A stretch of DNA of 64,000 bases from NCBI GenBank assembly GCA_943736015.1, contig OX031069.1:24743235-24807234 (forward strand). The letters run 5' to 3'. A program made the position numbers and the translations under genes. Shown in pieces: positions 59,801-62,800 of this stretch (its first letter is position 1; each line of letters begins with the position of its first letter). This DNA comes from Tridacna crocea. Taxonomy: Eukaryota > Mollusca > Bivalvia > Cardiida > Cardiidae. The notes beneath the pieces are model-generated. The model saw nothing but the letters and a program-made list of their open reading frames with translations. It was not told where the DNA came from and did not search any database.

Positions 59801-62800
59801 ACAATTTTGTTAACCCTTTACCTTATATGCCAATTTGAGGCTCTCCCATTTCAGCAGCAAATACAGATATGATGTCAAAAATATGGACAAATGAGGATAC
59901 AAATATCTGATTGAGTAAAAAAACATGGTGGGATAAGGAGAAATTGCTTTTTAAGAGCAATTTCTCCTTTTCCCCACTATGTTTTCAAAAGCTGTGTGTT
60001 GTTTATATGTCAAAATGAGTATCTATGGAGTAAAGGGTTAACATACAGCATTATGAGATAAAGGGGTGAGACATAAGATACATGATAAACCTGTACAAAA
60101 CATATATTAACTCTTTACCACATGAGAAAATTTTAGACTGGTCCAAATTGAAAGCATTTGCAGACGACAAAATAAAGGCAACTAAAAAATAGAAATTTGT
60201 TCTGGGAAGGGTAGAAAACACTGTGGGAAAAGGAGAAAATGCTGGTTACCAGCATTTTCTCCTTTTCCCATAGTGTTTTCAAAAGGCTTCTTTCTCAGGG
60301 GCGTCAAAAGTAGGGATTGTGTGGTAATAGGCTAAGATATATATGTATGTATACCCATGACAAAAATTTTGTGAATTACAGATTATGCACATTTTGTGTA
60401 CCAGAATGTTAGCAAACTCAAGGATTTGTTATTTTATTGGCATACTTGTGGTAAGAACAGAAAAGTTTGTGAATTTTCCAGATCCAAGATCAAAATAAAC
60501 ATTGTGGGAAAAGAAGAAAATGCTGGTACCATCTGACAGTCAATATCCTTCTCCCGCAATGTTGTCTATCCTGCTGGAAACAAATTTCAATTTTTGAGTT
60601 AACCCATTACCAAACAACAATATTTTAGACTGGTCCAAATTGAAAGCATTTGCAGACGACAAAATAAAAGTGACTGAAAATTTGAAATTTGTGTTGTGAA
60701 AGGTAGAAAACATTGTGGGAAAAGGAGAAAATGCTGGTTACCAGCATTTTCTCCTTTTCCCACGATGTTTTCTAAAGGCATCTTTCTCAGGGACGTCAAA
60801 AGTAGTAGTGTGGTAATGGGTTAAGTTTGTTTTGTTGTCTGCAAGTGCTTTCAATTTGTACTAGTCTAAAATGTTGTTGTTTGGTAAAGACTTAAATACT
60901 GTTGTGTACATGCAATAAAAAGTCGGCCTACCTTTTCCATTGATCCTTGCTGTCTGTGGACGTTTTCTATGATCACATCTAGCACTCACTGGACAGTAAT
61001 GGTTCAACAGAGTCTTGTACGGGCATTTTCTGGAAAAGAAAGAGCACCAGTATAGGCTTCAAAAGCTCATCTGCACCTGCATGTATCTCATTGGGATTCT
61101 TGAAGTTGTCAGGAATTCTTTATTCCATTTTTAAAGACTGTGTCCTAAATCTTGATCTTACACAAAAGCTCAAGTAACGTATACATGTACCATCTGCCTT
61201 GTGTAACCAGGCAAAGTTTCATGAAGATGACAGCAGAATGGCCTGCGAGAACAAATGAAACACAAACATAGGGTAAACTTATAGTGCCCTTAACTCATAG
61301 AGGTATAATCATCAAGCTTTACTTACAGTATTTTCCGGACATTAGGCCGCTGTTAAAAAAGCAGAAATTTTCATTGATGCTGCCTATAAGAAGCAGCTTA
61401 TATTATACCGGTACATTAATAATTTTATTTTTCTAATTGATCTTTTTGTGTGGCATGTATAACAGAAAATTAAGAAAATTAGTCCATAAACCTGGGCACC
61501 ATTTTGCTTTATGCCCCTCATGTATTTTTTTCGGACATCAATACCCTTGATTGGTAGAAAATCTAATATTCTTGCAAACTTACAAATGTGTTAAAACTCA
61601 TGACCAGCCTTGATTTTCACACTTTCTAAATGAAATGTTGGTTGGTAGTGATCAGTGGTTAACTGCCAATCCAGTTAAAGGCATTGTTTTGCATGTATTG
61701 TATTGTATAGTATTGTGACCAGTCAATTATTTCATTGAAGTGACAGTTTGACAACTACGAAATTCCTGAACTCTTTACAAAATGACAAAATTTTAGAATG
61801 GTGCAAATTGAAAGCATTTGCAGAGGACAAAATAAATGTCACTGATAAATTCAAATTTGTTTTGGGAAGGAGAAAATATTGGTTACCAGCATTTTCTCCT
61901 TTTTCCAAAGTGTTTTCAGCAGGCTGTTTTCTCAGGGTCATTCAAAGTTGGGATTGCGTGGTAAAGAGTTAAAACATTAAAACAAGGAATGAATGAATGA
62001 TAACAGTCTCAAGTACTCTGAGTGTTCTGACCAGCAGAAGGGGAAGTTATTTAATCGAAAACAAAAACAACAGATTATTTTTCTATTCATGTGTTTATTA
62101 TAGTACATATACATGTACATTTATCTAGAGATGAATGCCACAGTACATTAACAAAGGGTATCAGCCACTGCCTATGTGCCGAAGTGACCTATCAGGGCGT
62201 ATTCCTTTCGGTACTCCGAAAACTCCAAACATGTTCTAGGTCAATGGAGTATTTCGGAACACTGTGCCATGTTCTTCAGAACATGTTCTGACTGCTCTAA
62301 TTCAATCGAGGAGTAGCGCACCTGCTGAACGACTGCAAGGTGATACAAGATGGCTGAAAGACAGACAATTCTTCATGGCAAAATTTGCAATTATCCTTTT
62401 TTACGATCTGAATTCCATAAATAGGGGTATAGTCTCTACTCTCTCTCTGCAGTTAATCATATCCTCAACTAACACGGTAAGACAGAAGCTCTTGCAACAG
62501 CCATCATGCCAATATACTTTCATTTCGATATGATTTAGAACAATGTTCCGAACATGCTCCATTCACAACACAGTTCCAGAACAGTGTATTGTGTTCTGAA
62601 AATTTCCTTTTTTCACATTCCAGAACAGCATTCCAGAACATAGAACATTGTGCCAGAACAGGTGAAAAGGAATACGCCCCAAGATAATTTTACTTTCTGA
62701 AATGGTTAAAATGAAAGGGTGCGGCCTATACATTGCAGTGGCTTATTATCCAGAAAATATAGTACATGTAAATGTATTTATTAGGTCCTTAATGGTAGTG

